A DNA stretch of 64,000 bases from CAYFPS01 sp964345075. Its GTDB lineage: Bacteria > CAIWAD01. The DNA is taken from contig CAYFPS010000008.1 of assembly GCA_964345075.1 (NCBI GenBank), forward strand, positions 65,925-129,924, read 5' to 3'. The position numbers and the translations under genes are program-made. This document shows, piece by piece, positions 36,487-44,546 of this stretch (the first letter of the stretch is position 1; each line of letters starts with the position of its first letter). The notes beneath the pieces are model-generated. The model had not been told where the DNA came from. It did no database searches and saw nothing but the letters and a program-made list of their open reading frames with translations.

Positions 36487-37226
36487 GTTTATGGCAGCGC
36501 ATCTTTCCCCAGGCACCGCGTGATACAGGCACGGGTCTGGAGGAGAGAATTGCTTACCGGTTTCAGCAGCCCGAACTGCTCGAGCAGGCCCTGACCCACC
36601 GTTCCCGTGTTGGACAGGTAGAAGGTGCTGGCCGGCTTGATTCCAACGAGCGTCTCGAATTTCTCGGTGACGCCGTGCTCGATTTGTGCATCAGCCGCTG
36701 GTTGTATCACAACTTTCCGGGCAAGAAGGAAGGCGAGCTGACCAAGTACAAGTCGATCATTGTTTCCGGCCGCTTTCTGGTTCAGGTCGCGCTGGATCTG
36801 GGGCTGGGCGATTACCTGAAGCTTTCCGAATCCGAGGACCGCAGCGGTGGCAGGCGCAGAGCCAGCATTCTTGAGGATGCCTTTGAAGCCCTGATCGGTG
36901 CGCTTTATCTGGACGGTGGCATCAAGGTCGCCGAGGCCTTTGTGGACCGCTTCATTCTGCAGGACCTTGGCCTGCAGCAGGCCAGCCGCGATAACCGGAA
37001 TTACAAAAGCCTTCTGCTGGAGCTTTCCCAGGGCAAGGGTCTGGGAAATCCCACCTATCAGGTGGTGGAGGAGCTTGGTCCCGATCACAGCAAGTTCTTT
37101 GTGGTTGAAGTGCTGGTCGGCGGGCAAAGCCGCGGACGCGGTACCGGCAGCAGCAAGAAAAAGGCCGAGCAGGCCGCGGCCCGTGAGGGTCTGGCCAACA
37201 TGAAGGATTCGGCGGCCAAAGCATGA
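36483..37226 (+). CDS. rnc: Ribonuclease III
   Basis: 247 residues. Catalytic signature N-E-R-L-E-F-L-G-D-A-V-L (about 54-65) and E-D-A-F-E-A-L-I-G-A-L-Y give the acidic residues that bind Mg2+. A C-terminal double-stranded RNA-binding domain is seen from about residue 175 (K-S-L-L-L-E-L...S-K-K-K-A-E-Q-A-A-A). Processes rRNA precursors. The acpP-fabF-rnc order is widely conserved. Overlaps both neighbours. Confidence 0.96.
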   Translation: MSLWQRIFPQAPRDTGTGLEERIAYRFQQPELLEQALTHRSRVGQVEGAGRLDSNERLEFLGDAVLDLCISRWLYHNFPGKKEGELTKYKSIIVSGRFLVQVALDLGLGDYLKLSESEDRSGGRRRASILEDAFEALIGALYLDGGIKVAEAFVDRFILQDLGLQQASRDNRNYKSLLLELSQGKGLGNPTYQVVEELGPDHSKFFVVEVLVGGQSRGRGTGSSKKKAEQAAAREGLANMKDSAAKA

Positions 37227-37864
37227 GTGACCCACAACCCGGTCCAGATCCCGCGCTTGATCAGTATGAGGTTCCTCTGGAGCCTGTGGAATTCGAGGAG
37301 CGAATCCAGCGCTCCCGCTTTCTTGCACAGGTCTTTCCCGTTGGCAGTCGTGACGAGGCCATGGCCAAGCTGGAAGAGTTGAAAGCGCTGTCACACAAGG
37401 CCAATCACCATTGCCCCGCCTTGAAGCTTGGTCATCCGCTGGATGGGCCCGAAACCTGGTCCAGCGATGACGGCGAACCCTCCGGCAGCGCTGGCATGCC
37501 CATTCTGCGTGCAATTGACGGTAGTGGCTTAAGCGATCTGCTTGTGGTTGTAACACGCTGGTTTGGTGGCGTCAAGCTGGGTACGGGCGGGCTGGTTCGC
37601 GCCTATGGCGGTGTGGCCAAAGCAGCCCTGGATGCGGCGGCCCGGAGAACGATCATTCGCCGTGATACACTGGAGCTTCGTTTCGATTATCCCCTTATGA
37701 CCCGCGTGCTCAGATTGGCCAGTGAATGCGAGGCCGTCGAACAGAACCGTATCTGTGATACACACGTGAGCCTCTCGCTGGCCGTGGCTCGCAGTCGTGT
37801 ATCACGACTGGAAGAGCAATTGACGGAACTGATGCAGGGTCAGGGCGAGATCAGGCGCCTGTGA
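37223..37864 (+). CDS. yigZ: YigZ/IMPACT-family protein
   Basis: 213 residues. UPF0029 N-terminal domain with K-A-N-H-H-C-P-A, D-D-G-E-P-S-G-S-A-G-M-P and V-V-V-T-R-W-F-G-G-V-K-L-G-T-G-G-L, followed by a DUF1949-like ferredoxin fold. Members are linked to translation control; biochemical role unsettled. Overlaps rnc and the next gene. Holds three octamers within 145 bp. Confidence 0.9.
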   Translation: MSDPQPGPDPALDQYEVPLEPVEFEERIQRSRFLAQVFPVGSRDEAMAKLEELKALSHKANHHCPALKLGHPLDGPETWSSDDGEPSGSAGMPILRAIDGSGLSDLLVVVTRWFGGVKLGTGGLVRAYGGVAKAALDAAARRTIIRRDTLELRFDYPLMTRVLRLASECEAVEQNRICDTHVSLSLAVARSRVSRLEEQLTELMQGQGEIRRL

Positions 37865-39132
37865 ACGAGCTCTGGATTCTCGTTGCCGCACTGCTGGCAT
37901 CAGCTTTCTTCAGTGGAACGGAGATCGCCTTCACTTCGCTCTCGAGCGCCCGTGTGCTCATCTGGCAGCGATCACGTCGTATGGGCTCCGATCTGACCAA
38001 GCGCTATTTCGATGAGCCTGATGCCCTCTTGATCACGCTGCTGGTGGGCACGAATGTTGCCAATATCTCCTTTACCAGTCTGGCCACCCTGCTGGCAACC
38101 AACAGGGGCCTGCCGGAATGGCTTTATGTGCCGGCGATCACGCTGCTGATTCTCTTTTTCGGTGAGACCCTGCCCAAGCTGCTTTTTCACGAGTGGACCA
38201 ATCGGCTCTTTCCCGCGCTGTCCTTGCCGGCCCGTGTATCACACCTGATGCTCTGGCCGGTGGTGGCCCCCGTGGCCTTGATCTTCAAGCTGACATCGGG
38301 CGGTGGTCGCAGTGACAGCGGTCTGTTTCATTTGCGTGCTCATATCGGGGACCTGGCGCAGGACCTGGAGCTCTCCGGACAGCTCAGTCAGCAGGAAAGC
38401 CGCATGATCGATCGCGCCCTGCACCTCAGAGAGCGAAGTGTGGGCGAACTGATGACTCCGCGAACGGATGTGGCGGCACTGCCGGACACGGCCAGCACGG
38501 AGGACTTTGCCAATCTGGTGATGGAAGAAGGCTATTCCTGCATGCCCGTGTATCACGAGGACCTGGATCAGGTTCTGGGCTATGTTAACGCGCGTGACCT
38601 CTTTCAGCGACCGGATTCACTCGAGCCGATCCTGCGCCCGATTCCCCACGTTCCCGCCACCATGCCGGCCCGCGCCCTTCTGGAGCGCTTCGGCCGTGAG
38701 AAGATGAACATTGTCGTTGTCGTGGACGAGTACGGCGGCACCGCCGGCATCGTCACGCTGGAGGACCTGCTCGAGGATCTTGTCGGCAGGATCGACGACG
38801 AGCACGACGACGTCTCCGTCGAGCGCCGGCGCGACCTCTACGCCGACCGGGACTGGCTCCCCCTTAAGGACGGCCGCTTTCTGGTGGCTGGTCGTCTGCG
38901 GCTCGAGTTGATCGAAGAAGAACTCGGCATCACCTTGCCCAGCGAAAGCGCCGAAACGCTGGGTGGCTGGATCTGCGAGTCGCTCGGCCGCATTCCTGCC
39001 GCGGGCGAAGTCATCGAGCTCAAGGCATTGCGCCTGACCGTCCGCTCGGCCACCCCACGGGAGCTGAAGCGCCTGCTGCTTGAGCGGATTCAGCCCGGCA
39101 AGGAAACAGAGCAAAAGCGTCAGGACCATTAA
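37861..39132 (+). CDS. CNNM/CorC-type membrane protein with CBS domains
   Basis: 423 residues from a GTG overlapping the yigZ stop. N-terminal DUF21 membrane domain (S-A-F-F-S-G-T-E-I-A-F-T-S-L) with three or four helices, then two CBS domains (V-G-E-L-M-T-P-R-T-D-V, V-V-V-D-E-Y-G-G-T-A-G-I-V-T-L-E-D-L-L-E) and a CorC/HlyC accessory domain. The family covers Mg2+ efflux and so-called hemolysin C proteins; the substrate cannot be read here. Last gene of the fab-rnc operon, convergent with the gene at 39141. Confidence 0.9.
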   Translation: MNELWILVAALLASAFFSGTEIAFTSLSSARVLIWQRSRRMGSDLTKRYFDEPDALLITLLVGTNVANISFTSLATLLATNRGLPEWLYVPAITLLILFFGETLPKLLFHEWTNRLFPALSLPARVSHLMLWPVVAPVALIFKLTSGGGRSDSGLFHLRAHIGDLAQDLELSGQLSQQESRMIDRALHLRERSVGELMTPRTDVAALPDTASTEDFANLVMEEGYSCMPVYHEDLDQVLGYVNARDLFQRPDSLEPILRPIPHVPATMPARALLERFGREKMNIVVVVDEYGGTAGIVTLEDLLEDLVGRIDDEHDDVSVERRRDLYADRDWLPLKDGRFLVAGRLRLELIEEELGITLPSESAETLGGWICESLGRIPAAGEVIELKALRLTVRSATPRELKRLLLERIQPGKETEQKRQDH

Positions 39133-39140
39133 GGGCGCAT

Positions 39141-40292
39141 TCATTCCACTTCCGATGCCAGTTTGGCGTAAAGGGTCTGGCGGGAAATACCCAGCCGCTC
39201 GCAGGCCTTTGACTTGACCCCACCCTGTGATCCCAGCACTTCCAGGATGTAATGACGCTCCATGCGCTGCAGGAAGGTGCGCAGGGGCACAGAGAACTTG
39301 TCCCCGCTTTGCTTGAGGGCCTCATTGCGTGTCCAGGTCCGGCTGCGCTCGCCGCTTTCCACCAGGCTGATTCCGCCAATGGCCTCGCCCGTGTTTCCGA
39401 GCAGGATCATGGGAATTTTCAGCTGACGGTGCCTGCTGAGGCTGGGACCGAGGGCCGCGCGGGGCATCTCGCCGGCATGGATCACCAAAAGGGATACGCT
39501 TTCGGAGTTAAGTCCAGTAAAGGAGCGATCACCCGGAATCACTTCCACCACATGGCTGTCGCTGCCGCCCAAAAGGCTCCTCAAGTAGGGCCGCAAATGA
39601 TTCCACAGCGCATCAGGAATACGCAGGTCGGCTGCCTGCCCCAGAACCAGGGCTTCCAGTAACTGGCTCCAGACTCCTGCCGACATGCGGCCCAATGCGG
39701 CCTGCAGGTCTGCCGCCAGGTGCTGGATATCGCTATCAAGCTGCTCCGGGTGAAAACAGACGCCCCTTCGCCTGGCATTGCGGGCGCTGTCCGTTCCCAG
39801 CATGGCCAGATCCCGCCCAAGTTTGATCGACTGGGCCTTGCGGTAATACCAGAGTGCCCTGAAAAAGCGCCAGTCTTCGGCATCTTCCCGGCGCCAGAGC
39901 AGTTCCTGTTCCAGACAGCGCAACAGACGCGTGCTCTCCGCGGGAAGGCTGCGCTGCTGGGCATGACGAAGTTCTGCCTCGCGAAAAAGTTCGTAGCTGA
40001 GCTGGGGCAACTCGTCCGTTGGTTTCATGCTTGGCAGCCGTTCAAGCTGCATGGCCTCCTGCGCGATCAGTCGCGACAGCCGGGGCCAGATGGCGGGCAG
40101 CCAGCTTCGGTAGCGCGTCTGCAGAAAAAGAGCCAGTTCCCGCTGATAGCCGGGGTGGCGCTGCATCATGCCGCAGGTGTAGAGGAGCTCAAAGAGAGGT
40201 GGCAGGTTTCGAGCGTGTCCGGTGATAGCCTGCAGCCTTTTGTCGACTGCCTGACTTGCTTCCGCACGGGGGGAGCCGAGTACGGATTGCAT
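39141..40292 (-). CDS. Fis-type helix-turn-helix protein lacking an AAA+ core
   Basis: 383 residues from the ATG at 40292, chosen because AAGGAG lies 7 nt upstream; a longer frame exists but has no ribosome-binding site. The C-terminal 45 residues (L-Q-R-M-E-R-H-Y-I-L-E-V-L then K-S-K-A-C-E-R-L-G-I-S-R-Q-T-L-Y-A-K-L) match the Fis-type domain of sigma-54 activators. No Walker A/B or GAFTGA precedes it. The helical N-terminal 200 residues and a receiver-like stretch (V-S-L-L-V-I-H-A, K-I-P-M-I-L-L-G) are unassigned. Probably a DNA-binding regulator that cannot activate sigma-54 itself. Confidence 0.75.
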   Translation of the reverse strand: MQSVLGSPRAEASQAVDKRLQAITGHARNLPPLFELLYTCGMMQRHPGYQRELALFLQTRYRSWLPAIWPRLSRLIAQEAMQLERLPSMKPTDELPQLSYELFREAELRHAQQRSLPAESTRLLRCLEQELLWRREDAEDWRFFRALWYYRKAQSIKLGRDLAMLGTDSARNARRRGVCFHPEQLDSDIQHLAADLQAALGRMSAGVWSQLLEALVLGQAADLRIPDALWNHLRPYLRSLLGGSDSHVVEVIPGDRSFTGLNSESVSLLVIHAGEMPRAALGPSLSRHRQLKIPMILLGNTGEAIGGISLVESGERSRTWTRNEALKQSGDKFSVPLRTFLQRMERHYILEVLGSQGGVKSKACERLGISRQTLYAKLASEVE

Positions 40293-40524
40293 GGTGTCTC
40301 CTTTGCAAGGACCATGCAGGAAAGCATCACGGGGATCAAGGTAACAGGCTTGCCTCCGGTGATCAAGGGCCGGTGCTTTCTTTTTTCCGAATTGCGCTGC
40401 CCACGTCAGGCAAATCGGACACTCTGCGAAAAGCTCTGATGGGCAAGGCAAAAAAGCTGTCATGGATTTGATTCTGAAGCCGGATTTTGGCTTAATAAAG
40501 GGTTTGAAATTTCCGGGAAGACGA

Positions 40525-41193
40525 ATGCGGTTCAAGATTGTCGCGGCCCTCCTGATCCTGCTGATGCTCAGTCATTACGGCTGGCTGCTCAGGCAGGCCA
40601 ATCAGGAGCGACAGCTACGCAATCAGGTGCTGGAACTTCAGCAGGATCTGCTCTCGCTTAAACAACTTGAGCGGGAACTGGCTGCCCTGCGAGGCCTGAA
40701 CAGCAAACTGCGTGAAGGCTTCGGACTGGGCGATGCGGACAGCAGCACGCAGGCCCGGGCTGGCGCTGCCCTTAGCTGGGACGCAGGCTCGCGCTGGTTC
40801 AGCCCGCCGGTAAAGGGTCGACTTAGCCGCGGTTTTCAGGCCGGCGGCTGGCCTGGCGGATTAAGTCATCCCGGACTTGACATTGCCTGCGAGGCGGGTG
40901 AGCCCGTGCAGGCCGCGGCTGGCGGCACTGTTTTGTTCAGTGGCCGCACAGAGCGTTATGGCGAGCTGGTGCTGATTCAGCATCAGGATGGACTGGTCAG
41001 TGGCTACGGGCATCTGGCCAGGGCTTTGCCCAGGCCTGGCGAGCGCCTTGCGCGCGGGGCACTTGTCGGCAGGGTCGCAAAGGGACCGGAAGGTCAAGGC
41101 AGTCATTTGCATTTCAGCGTGCAGCGTGAGGGTCGACCGATCGACCCGGTCTTTGTACTGGAAATGGACAAGCAGGAAAGGCCAACAGGATGA
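40525..41193 (+). CDS. M23-family peptidoglycan endopeptidase
   Basis: 222 residues from the ATG at 40525 (GGGAAG upstream). One N-terminal membrane anchor (about 5-20), a coiled coil (about 25-65), then an M23/LytM domain. Zinc ligands are visible as H-P-G-L-D (about 114-118) and H-L-H-F (about 194), with Y-G-H-L between. Cuts peptide cross-links in the periplasm. Its stop overlaps the bactofilin start, the M23-bactofilin pairing known from cell-shape modules. Confidence 0.92.
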   Translation: MRFKIVAALLILLMLSHYGWLLRQANQERQLRNQVLELQQDLLSLKQLERELAALRGLNSKLREGFGLGDADSSTQARAGAALSWDAGSRWFSPPVKGRLSRGFQAGGWPGGLSHPGLDIACEAGEPVQAAAGGTVLFSGRTERYGELVLIQHQDGLVSGYGHLARALPRPGERLARGALVGRVAKGPEGQGSHLHFSVQREGRPIDPVFVLEMDKQERPTG

Positions 41194-41639
41194 ACCAGAC
41201 TACGGGCGCTTCGCAGACCGTTCTTTCCAAGGGTGCCGTCTTTGAGGGTACCATCACAAGCCAGGACTCGATTCGCATCGATGGCAAGGTCACGGGCGAG
41301 ATCCGCTCCGAAGCCACAATTGAAGTGGGCAGCTCGGGCGAGATCAATGGCAACCTGACCGCCAAGAATGTGATCACGGCCGGCCGCGTCAAGGGCGGAA
41401 TCAAGGCCGAGGAGAAGGTGGAGCTGAAGGGCACGAGCAAGCTGGACGGCGACCTCGTCACCGTGCGCCTGGTCATTGAAGACGGCGCGCAGTTCGAGGG
41501 CATGTGCTCCATGGGCAGCAAGAAGGCCGCAGCAGCCGCAACGGCGGCCCCGCAGCCTGCCGCAGCCAAGCCTGAATCCGACGAGCCCGTCAAAGAAGAG
41601 ACGGCGGCCAGTGGTCTCTTCGGGCGCAAGAACGGCTGA
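41190..41639 (+). CDS. bacA: Bactofilin (polymer-forming cytoskeletal protein)
   Basis: 149 residues. The central beta-helix repeats (F-E-G-T-I-T-S-Q-D-S-I-R-I-D-G-K-V, G-E-I-N-G-N-L-T-A) are the DUF583 bactofilin core. The C-terminal 45 residues are alanine/proline-rich and disordered. Self-polymerises without nucleotide and recruits cell-wall enzymes such as the coupled M23 peptidase. Confidence 0.92.
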   Translation: MNQTTGASQTVLSKGAVFEGTITSQDSIRIDGKVTGEIRSEATIEVGSSGEINGNLTAKNVITAGRVKGGIKAEEKVELKGTSKLDGDLVTVRLVIEDGAQFEGMCSMGSKKAAAAATAAPQPAAAKPESDEPVKEETAASGLFGRKNG

Positions 41640-41641
41640 AT

Positions 41642-41860
41642 GTGAAAGACGAGGATCCAGGTTGGCGGCGTGCCGGCGAACTTACCGACTTCGGAATTCG
41701 CTTTGCCCTCGTCATCCTGTTATCCGTTCTGGGTGGATACAAGTTGGATCAGCGGCTGGATAGCCTGCCCTGGTTCACGCTGGTCGGAACGCTGGCAGGC
41801 TTTGTCATTGCGTTTTACTGGCTGATGATGAAACTGAAGGATCAGGACAGGAATTCGTGA
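41642..41860 (+). CDS. AtpZ-like small membrane protein
   Basis: 72 residues from a GTG 2 nt after the bactofilin stop. Two membrane segments (about 19-36 and 44-62) with G-G-Y-K-L-D-Q between, as in AtpZ/AtpQ-type proteins of the DUF-AtpZ family. Its place at the head of an atp operon supports a role in ATP synthase assembly or Mg2+/Ca2+ transport. Confidence 0.7.
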   Translation: MKDEDPGWRRAGELTDFGIRFALVILLSVLGGYKLDQRLDSLPWFTLVGTLAGFVIAFYWLMMKLKDQDRNS

Positions 41861-42192
41861 ATCCACTTGCCAGCGGCATTTCACTGGGCGCACTGCTTTC
41901 CATCCTTTCCTTTGTCGTTCTCTGGCGTTCACTGGACAAGGGCCTGAACCGCGTTTTCGGCTGGTTCGTGGTGGCCTTTCTGGGAAAGCTGATCACGGTG
42001 GTCACGGCCATCGTGCTGGTTCACAAGTTCAGCGCTGGTGCCGCAACCCGGCCCTTTGCCCTGAGCCTGACATTGACGGTGCTCGTGCTGCTCTTTCTTC
42101 AGCTGGCATTGTCCGTGCGCAAATTGAAGTCACTGGAAGCGGAAGGCAGGCTGGATCCTGATTCCGCGTCGATTCAAAACAAGGAAGCATGA
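41857..42192 (+). CDS. AtpI-like membrane protein
   Basis: 111 residues from a GTG overlapping the previous stop by 4 nt. Four hydrophobic segments and a charged tail. Size, topology and position directly before atpB fit the ATP-synthase assembly protein AtpI; sequence identity to the family is too weak to confirm by eye. Confidence 0.6.
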   Translation: MNPLASGISLGALLSILSFVVLWRSLDKGLNRVFGWFVVAFLGKLITVVTAIVLVHKFSAGAATRPFALSLTLTVLVLLFLQLALSVRKLKSLEAEGRLDPDSASIQNKEA

Positions 42193-43172
42193 AAACCATG
42201 CGCAGACTGGGACTCTTTCTGCTGGGGCTGTTTGTTGCCGGATCCTTGATGGCTGCAAGCGGCGGGCACGGACACGATGCTCATGCAGAAGCAGCCGCAC
42301 ATGGCGGCGAAATGGGCGTGGGTGAGGTTGTCAAGGGTGTGATGGAACACCATCTGGTGGATTCCGGTCATCTGGAGCTTCCCCTTCTGGATATCCATCT
42401 GGATCAGGCGCTGATTCCCCTGCCCTTCCTGGACGGCTTCTACCAGTCCACCTCCGACGGCAATCCGCTGATCAACTGGATGGTCAAGGACGAAGAGGGC
42501 CGCGCCTGGTTCATGTTCTCCAAGCACATGGTCTTCATGAGCCTGGCCTTCGTGCTGGTGCTGCTGATGATGCTGGTCGCCCGCCGCACCGCCGGCACGG
42601 CTTCGCCCAAGGGCATCGGCAACCTGGTGGAGTTCTTCATCATCTTCCTGCGGGACGAGGTGATCCTGCCCAATACGGGTGAAGAAGGCCGTCGTTTTCT
42701 GCCCTTCTTCCTGACCGTTTTCTTCTTCATTCTCTTCATGAACCTGCTGGGCATGGTGCCCTGGGGCGCCAGCGCCACCGGCAACCTCTCCGTCACCGCC
42801 GGGCTGGCCCTTTGCGCCTTCGGCCTGATGCAGTGGGCGGGCATTCGCGAGCACGGCTTCTTCGGTCACCTCAAGGGCCTGATGCCCCACGGCGTGCCCC
42901 TTGCCGTGGCGCCCATCCTGGTGCCCATCGAGTTCCTGGGCATGTTCACCAAGCCCTTCGCCCTGTGTGTACGACTCTTCGCCAACATGATGGCCGGTCA
43001 CGCCGTGATCGCCGCCTTCATGGGGCTGATCATCGTGCCGGCCCTGGCGCTGGCCAACATTCCCGTGATGGTGGCCATCAGCATTCTGGAGCTCTTCGTG
43101 GCCTTCCTGCAGGCCTACATCTTCACCATGCTGACCGCCATTTTCACCGGCGCATTCATTCATCAACACTAA
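42189..43172 (+). CDS. atpB: ATP synthase Fo subunit a
   Basis: 327 residues, ATG overlapping the previous stop. Has an N-terminal signal-like segment and a His-rich periplasmic extension (about 25-110) before the membrane domain, as in Bacteroidota-type subunits a. The essential Arg is in A-L-C-V-R-L-F-A-N-M-M-A-G-H. Forms the proton half-channels facing the c-ring. Confidence 0.95.
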   Translation: MKTMRRLGLFLLGLFVAGSLMAASGGHGHDAHAEAAAHGGEMGVGEVVKGVMEHHLVDSGHLELPLLDIHLDQALIPLPFLDGFYQSTSDGNPLINWMVKDEEGRAWFMFSKHMVFMSLAFVLVLLMMLVARRTAGTASPKGIGNLVEFFIIFLRDEVILPNTGEEGRRFLPFFLTVFFFILFMNLLGMVPWGASATGNLSVTAGLALCAFGLMQWAGIREHGFFGHLKGLMPHGVPLAVAPILVPIEFLGMFTKPFALCVRLFANMMAGHAVIAAFMGLIIVPALALANIPVMVAISILELFVAFLQAYIFTMLTAIFTGAFIHQH

Positions 43173-43203
43173 ACAAACCAACTTTTCAACAAGGGAGAGA
43201 CAC

Positions 43204-43425
43204 ATGGAAAACATCGGACTTATCGGCGCCGGCATCGGAGCGGGACTGGTTTCCCTGGGTGCGGGACTTGGCATCGGCCGTATCGGTGGCAGCGCCATGG
43301 AAGCCATCGCTCGTCAGCCGGAAGCCGCCGCCAAGATTCAGACGGCCATGATCATCTCGGCCGCCCTGATCGAAGGCGTGACGCTGTTCGGTACGGTGGT
43401 CTGCCTGCTTGGCATGCTGAAGTAA
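43204..43425 (+). CDS. atpE: ATP synthase Fo subunit c
   Basis: 73 residues, two-helix hairpin with polar loop A-R-Q-P-E-A. The ion-binding carboxylate is the Glu in A-L-I-E-G-V-T. Na+-type ligands (the Gln of helix 1 and Ser/Thr next to the Glu) are absent, so proton coupling is likely. GGGAGAG precedes the ATG. Confidence 0.95.
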   Translation: MENIGLIGAGIGAGLVSLGAGLGIGRIGGSAMEAIARQPEAAAKIQTAMIISAALIEGVTLFGTVVCLLGMLK

Positions 43426-43461
43426 GGCGACACCTGAACCCAACCCCAAGGACAAGGGATT

Positions 43462-43959
43462 ATGGACCATATTTTTTCCGTTGATCCCGGTTCCGTCTTC
43501 TGGACCATCATCAGCTTCCTGCTGCTGCTGGGGATCCTCTCGAAGGTGGCGTGGAAGCCCATTCTCGGCGCGCTGGAAGCACGCGAGCAGGGCATCAGGC
43601 ACGACATCGAGTCGGCCCGGGCGGACCGCGAGGCGGCTGACAAGGCGAAGCTGGAGTACGAGCAGAGCCTGGCGGAAGCCCGTCAGCAGGCGCAGAATCT
43701 TCTGGCCGAAAGCCGGGAGAAGGCGCGCAAGTACGAGGCTGAGCAGGTCGAGCTGGCCAAGGCCGAAGCGCAGAAGGAAAAGGAAAAGGCCGCACGTGAA
43801 ATCGAACTGCAGAGCCAGCAGGCCATGCAGGGGCTTCGCGGCGAGCTGGTGGATCTTAGCCTGGCCGCGGCCGAGCAGCTGATTCGCACCTCCCTGAAAC
43901 GCGAAGATCATGAGGCCATCATTCAGGAAAGCCTGAAGCAGGCAGGCGGAGCAGCATGA
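43462..43959 (+). CDS. atpF: ATP synthase Fo subunit b
   Basis: 165 residues. One N-terminal membrane helix (about 12-28) then a long charged coiled coil, including A-E-A-Q-K-E-K-E-K-A-A-R-E-I-E-L. Peripheral stalk connecting Fo to delta/F1. Overlaps atpH by ATGA. Confidence 0.95.
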   Translation: MDHIFSVDPGSVFWTIISFLLLLGILSKVAWKPILGALEAREQGIRHDIESARADREAADKAKLEYEQSLAEARQQAQNLLAESREKARKYEAEQVELAKAEAQKEKEKAAREIELQSQQAMQGLRGELVDLSLAAAEQLIRTSLKREDHEAIIQESLKQAGGAA

Positions 43960-44486
43960 GCCGCGACGCCGTGAGCCGCAGCTACGCGGCGGCACTGTTT
44001 CAGGCTTCGAGCGAGGCTGGTGAACGGGACAGGCTGCGCGAGGAGCTTGTTCAGGTAGAGGTGGCACTGAAGGGAGAACTTCAGGCTTTTCTGCTTTCGC
44101 CGAAGGTGGCCATGGCCGCCCGTCTGGCCGTACTGGATGAGGTCTTTGCCGAAGGCAGCGAGCTGCTGAAGTCCTTCCTTCGCCTTGTGGTGAAGAAGGG
44201 GCGGGCCGCTCACCTTCCCGGCATGCTTGAGGAGCTGAAGGAACTGGATCGCAAGGCTTCAGGGCGAGCTGTCGCCCACGTGGTGACCGCCACCGAAGTT
44301 TCAGGCGAGACTGCCGACAGCATTCGCAAGCGCATGGCCGAGCTGCTGAAGCTGGAACTGGAAGTCGAAGCGAAGCAGGATCCCGAGATCCTGGGTGGCT
44401 TCGTGGCGCGTGTGGGCGACCACATGCTGGATGCCAGTCTCAAGACGAGGCTGGAGGCGCTCCGCAGGCAGCTTAAGGCAAGCTGA
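43956..44486 (+). CDS. atpH: ATP synthase F1 subunit delta
   Basis: 176 residues. S-R-S-Y-A-A-A-L-F-Q at the N-terminus and the C-terminal G-G-F-V-A-R-V-G-D-H-M-L-D-A-S-L-K-T-R-L-E signature. Joins the stalk to the alpha3-beta3 head. Confidence 0.95.
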   Translation: MSRDAVSRSYAAALFQASSEAGERDRLREELVQVEVALKGELQAFLLSPKVAMAARLAVLDEVFAEGSELLKSFLRLVVKKGRAAHLPGMLEELKELDRKASGRAVAHVVTATEVSGETADSIRKRMAELLKLELEVEAKQDPEILGGFVARVGDHMLDASLKTRLEALRRQLKAS

Positions 44487-44546
44487 GCGGCGCAGGTTTC
44501 ATCGCCCTTTTCGGCGATGATCCAATTGAGATCACAAGGAGTCTCG

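Noticed and set aside
43204..43425. Sodium-dependent c-ring
   Set aside because: The Gln in helix 1 and the Ser/Thr beside the carboxylate that bind Na+ are not present.
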